Part shown: in pieces, positions 5,529-6,421 of the stretch
How the letters are laid out: the number at the start of each line of letters is the position of its first letter
Numbering within the stretch: the first letter of the stretch is position 1
Source: Actinomycetota bacterium
Lineage (GTDB): Bacteria; Actinomycetota; Thermoleophilia; Gaiellales; Gaiellaceae
Direction: 5' to 3'
DNA: 6,421 bases
Assembly: GCA_013813345.1 (NCBI GenBank)
Contig: JACCRW010000174.1
Location: 1 to 6,421, forward strand
Program-made: the position numbers and the translations under genes
The notes under the pieces: model-generated
What the model saw: the letters and a program-made list of their open reading frames with translations, nothing else
Database searches by the model: none
What the model was told of the DNA's origin: nothing

Positions 5529-6421
5529 ATGACACTGGCCCGCCGTGCTCTCGTTGCCTCGGCGCTCGGCGCGGGGATCTCGTACGCCAATCTCGCCGTC
5601 GCGCTGCCGCTCGTCGTCCTCGCCGAAGGGGGCACAGCATTCGTCGCCGGTGTGCTGATCGGGCTCAACACGATCGCGTTCTCGCTCGGCGCCCTGCTGG
5701 CGCTGCCGCTACGGCGGGCCGAGACCGGGATCGCGCTCGGCCTCGTCACGATCGCCGCAGGCGATCTCGTCCTCGTCGTCTCGACCGCAAGCGGGTGGCT
5801 CGCCGCCGGCGCGCTCGTCCAGGGGATCGGCATGGGTCTCTTCTGGGTCGGCGTGCAGGCGGCCCTCGGACGGCGCTCGGGCGACACAGGCTCGGAGCGG
5901 GCGTTCGTCGGCCAGTATTCCGTCTACATCGTCGGCACCGCCGCGGGCGCCGCACTCACGGGCGGCGGGATCGCCGTCCTGCGCGCGCTCGGCGCCGGGA
6001 ACGCGACGAGCATCCGACTCACGTTCGCCATCGGTGCCGCGGTGACACTCGGAGGGATCCCGCCCGTAACGGCGTGGCTTCACACCGTCGGCGCGCAGGC
6101 TCGCGCGCGGTCACGTCCTGCGCCGCTCCAGGGTCTCGCGCTCCAGCTCCCGGATCTGCTGCTCGTGTCGGCGATGGGCATGCTGCTCAACCTCGCCCCG
6201 GTGATCCTCGACGAGGACTTCGGCTTGTCGCCGCTCTCGATCGGCATCGTCGCCGGCATCGTCGCGGCCGCGAAGATCGCCGGCAGCCTCACGGCCGGCA
6301 GGGTCGTGCTGACGACGGGCAGCCGGAAGACAGTTGGGGCGATGCTCGCCGCCAGCGCGCTCGCGGCAACGGTGCTCGCCGGGACGCAGCAGGCATGGCT
6401 CTACGTGCTGCTGACGGTGGC
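5529..6421 (+). CDS. MFS-type membrane transporter, 3'-truncated by window edge
   Basis: ATG at 5529 opens a frame of 297 codons that runs off the window without a stop. The product is strongly hydrophobic with alternating short charged loops. Likely membrane helices lie at about residues 8-31, 36-61, 67-86, 89-113, 126-151, 162-184, 202-227, 236-256 and 268-297. The loop at about 185-200 (AQARARSRPAP) is basic and would be the central cytoplasmic loop between the six-helix halves of a major facilitator protein. A short charged loop after helix 2 (LRRAET, 61-66) stands where the MFS loop 2-3 motif lies, but the full G-x-L-x-D-R motif is absent. A complete MFS protein has about 400 residues, so about 100 are missing. 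Substrate is unknown. The divergent start next to the aminotransferase suggests possible shared control but no proven link. Confidence 0.8.
   Translation, partial: MTLARRALVASALGAGISYANLAVALPLVVLAEGGTAFVAGVLIGLNTIAFSLGALLALPLRRAETGIALGLVTIAAGDLVLVVSTASGWLAAGALVQGIGMGLFWVGVQAALGRRSGDTGSERAFVGQYSVYIVGTAAGAALTGGGIAVLRALGAGNATSIRLTFAIGAAVTLGGIPPVTAWLHTVGAQARARSRPAPLQGLALQLPDLLLVSAMGMLLNLAPVILDEDFGLSPLSIGIVAGIVAAAKIAGSLTAGRVVLTTGSRKTVGAMLAASALAATVLAGTQQAWLYVLLTV

Noticed and set aside
5480..5887. 136-codon upstream extension of the aminotransferase frame
   Set aside because: It is antisense to the transporter gene, has no aminotransferase features, and the family N-terminus begins at 5479.

Overview
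The window looks like chromosomal DNA of a high-GC bacterium, most likely an actinobacterium. The coding sequence is rich in GTC, CTC and GCG codons, GTG starts occur, and clear Shine-Dalgarno sites are missing. A Thermoleophilia-type lineage would fit, but that is only an impression from protein style. No RNA gene, CRISPR array or insertion sequence was recognised.

Layout. (1) Positions 1-1346, plus strand: the 3' two-thirds of a flavin/iron-sulfur dehydrogenase of the trimethylamine/dimethylamine dehydrogenase (TMADH) branch of the Old Yellow Enzyme superfamily. (2) 1347-1703: a non-genic gap with a short relic of a SnoaL/NTF2-like protein on the minus strand. (3) 1704-3836, minus strand: a second, nearly full-length TMADH-like gene, convergent with the first. 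It is one continuous reading frame apart from a single in-frame TGA at 2786-2784. That TGA falls exactly on the second cysteine codon of the CxxCxxC-x11-C iron-sulfur motif. (4) 3837-4336: an upstream region with a relic of a family-4-type glycosyltransferase N-terminus on the plus strand. (5) 4337-5479, minus strand: a complete class V aminotransferase (alanine/serine-glyoxylate type). (6) 5529-6421, plus strand: the start of an MFS-type membrane transporter, divergent from the aminotransferase across 49 bp.

The most interesting point is the TGA. Frame and family conservation continue undisturbed for 359 codons beyond it. It is either a very recent nonsense change (TGC to TGA is one base), a sequencing error, or recoding of UGA as selenocysteine or cysteine at an Fe-S ligand. 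The sequence alone cannot decide. I see base-paired structure after the TGA but no convincing SECIS loop.

The second TMADH-like gene and the two relics are bracketed by an imperfect 35-bp direct repeat (31/35 matches) at 1306-1340 and 4273-4307. Sampled lines in the bracketed segment mostly count lower in GC (about 58-62%, one at 70%) than lines in the flanking genes (about 67-73%). This fits an inserted or rearranged segment.

Functionally, both dehydrogenases probably oxidise an amine or another small molecule and pass electrons to an electron carrier. The aromatic residues that hold trimethylamine in the classical enzyme are not conserved where they can be seen, so the substrate is unknown. 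The aminotransferase would act in glycine/serine/glyoxylate metabolism. Nothing in the sequence proves that these genes form one pathway.
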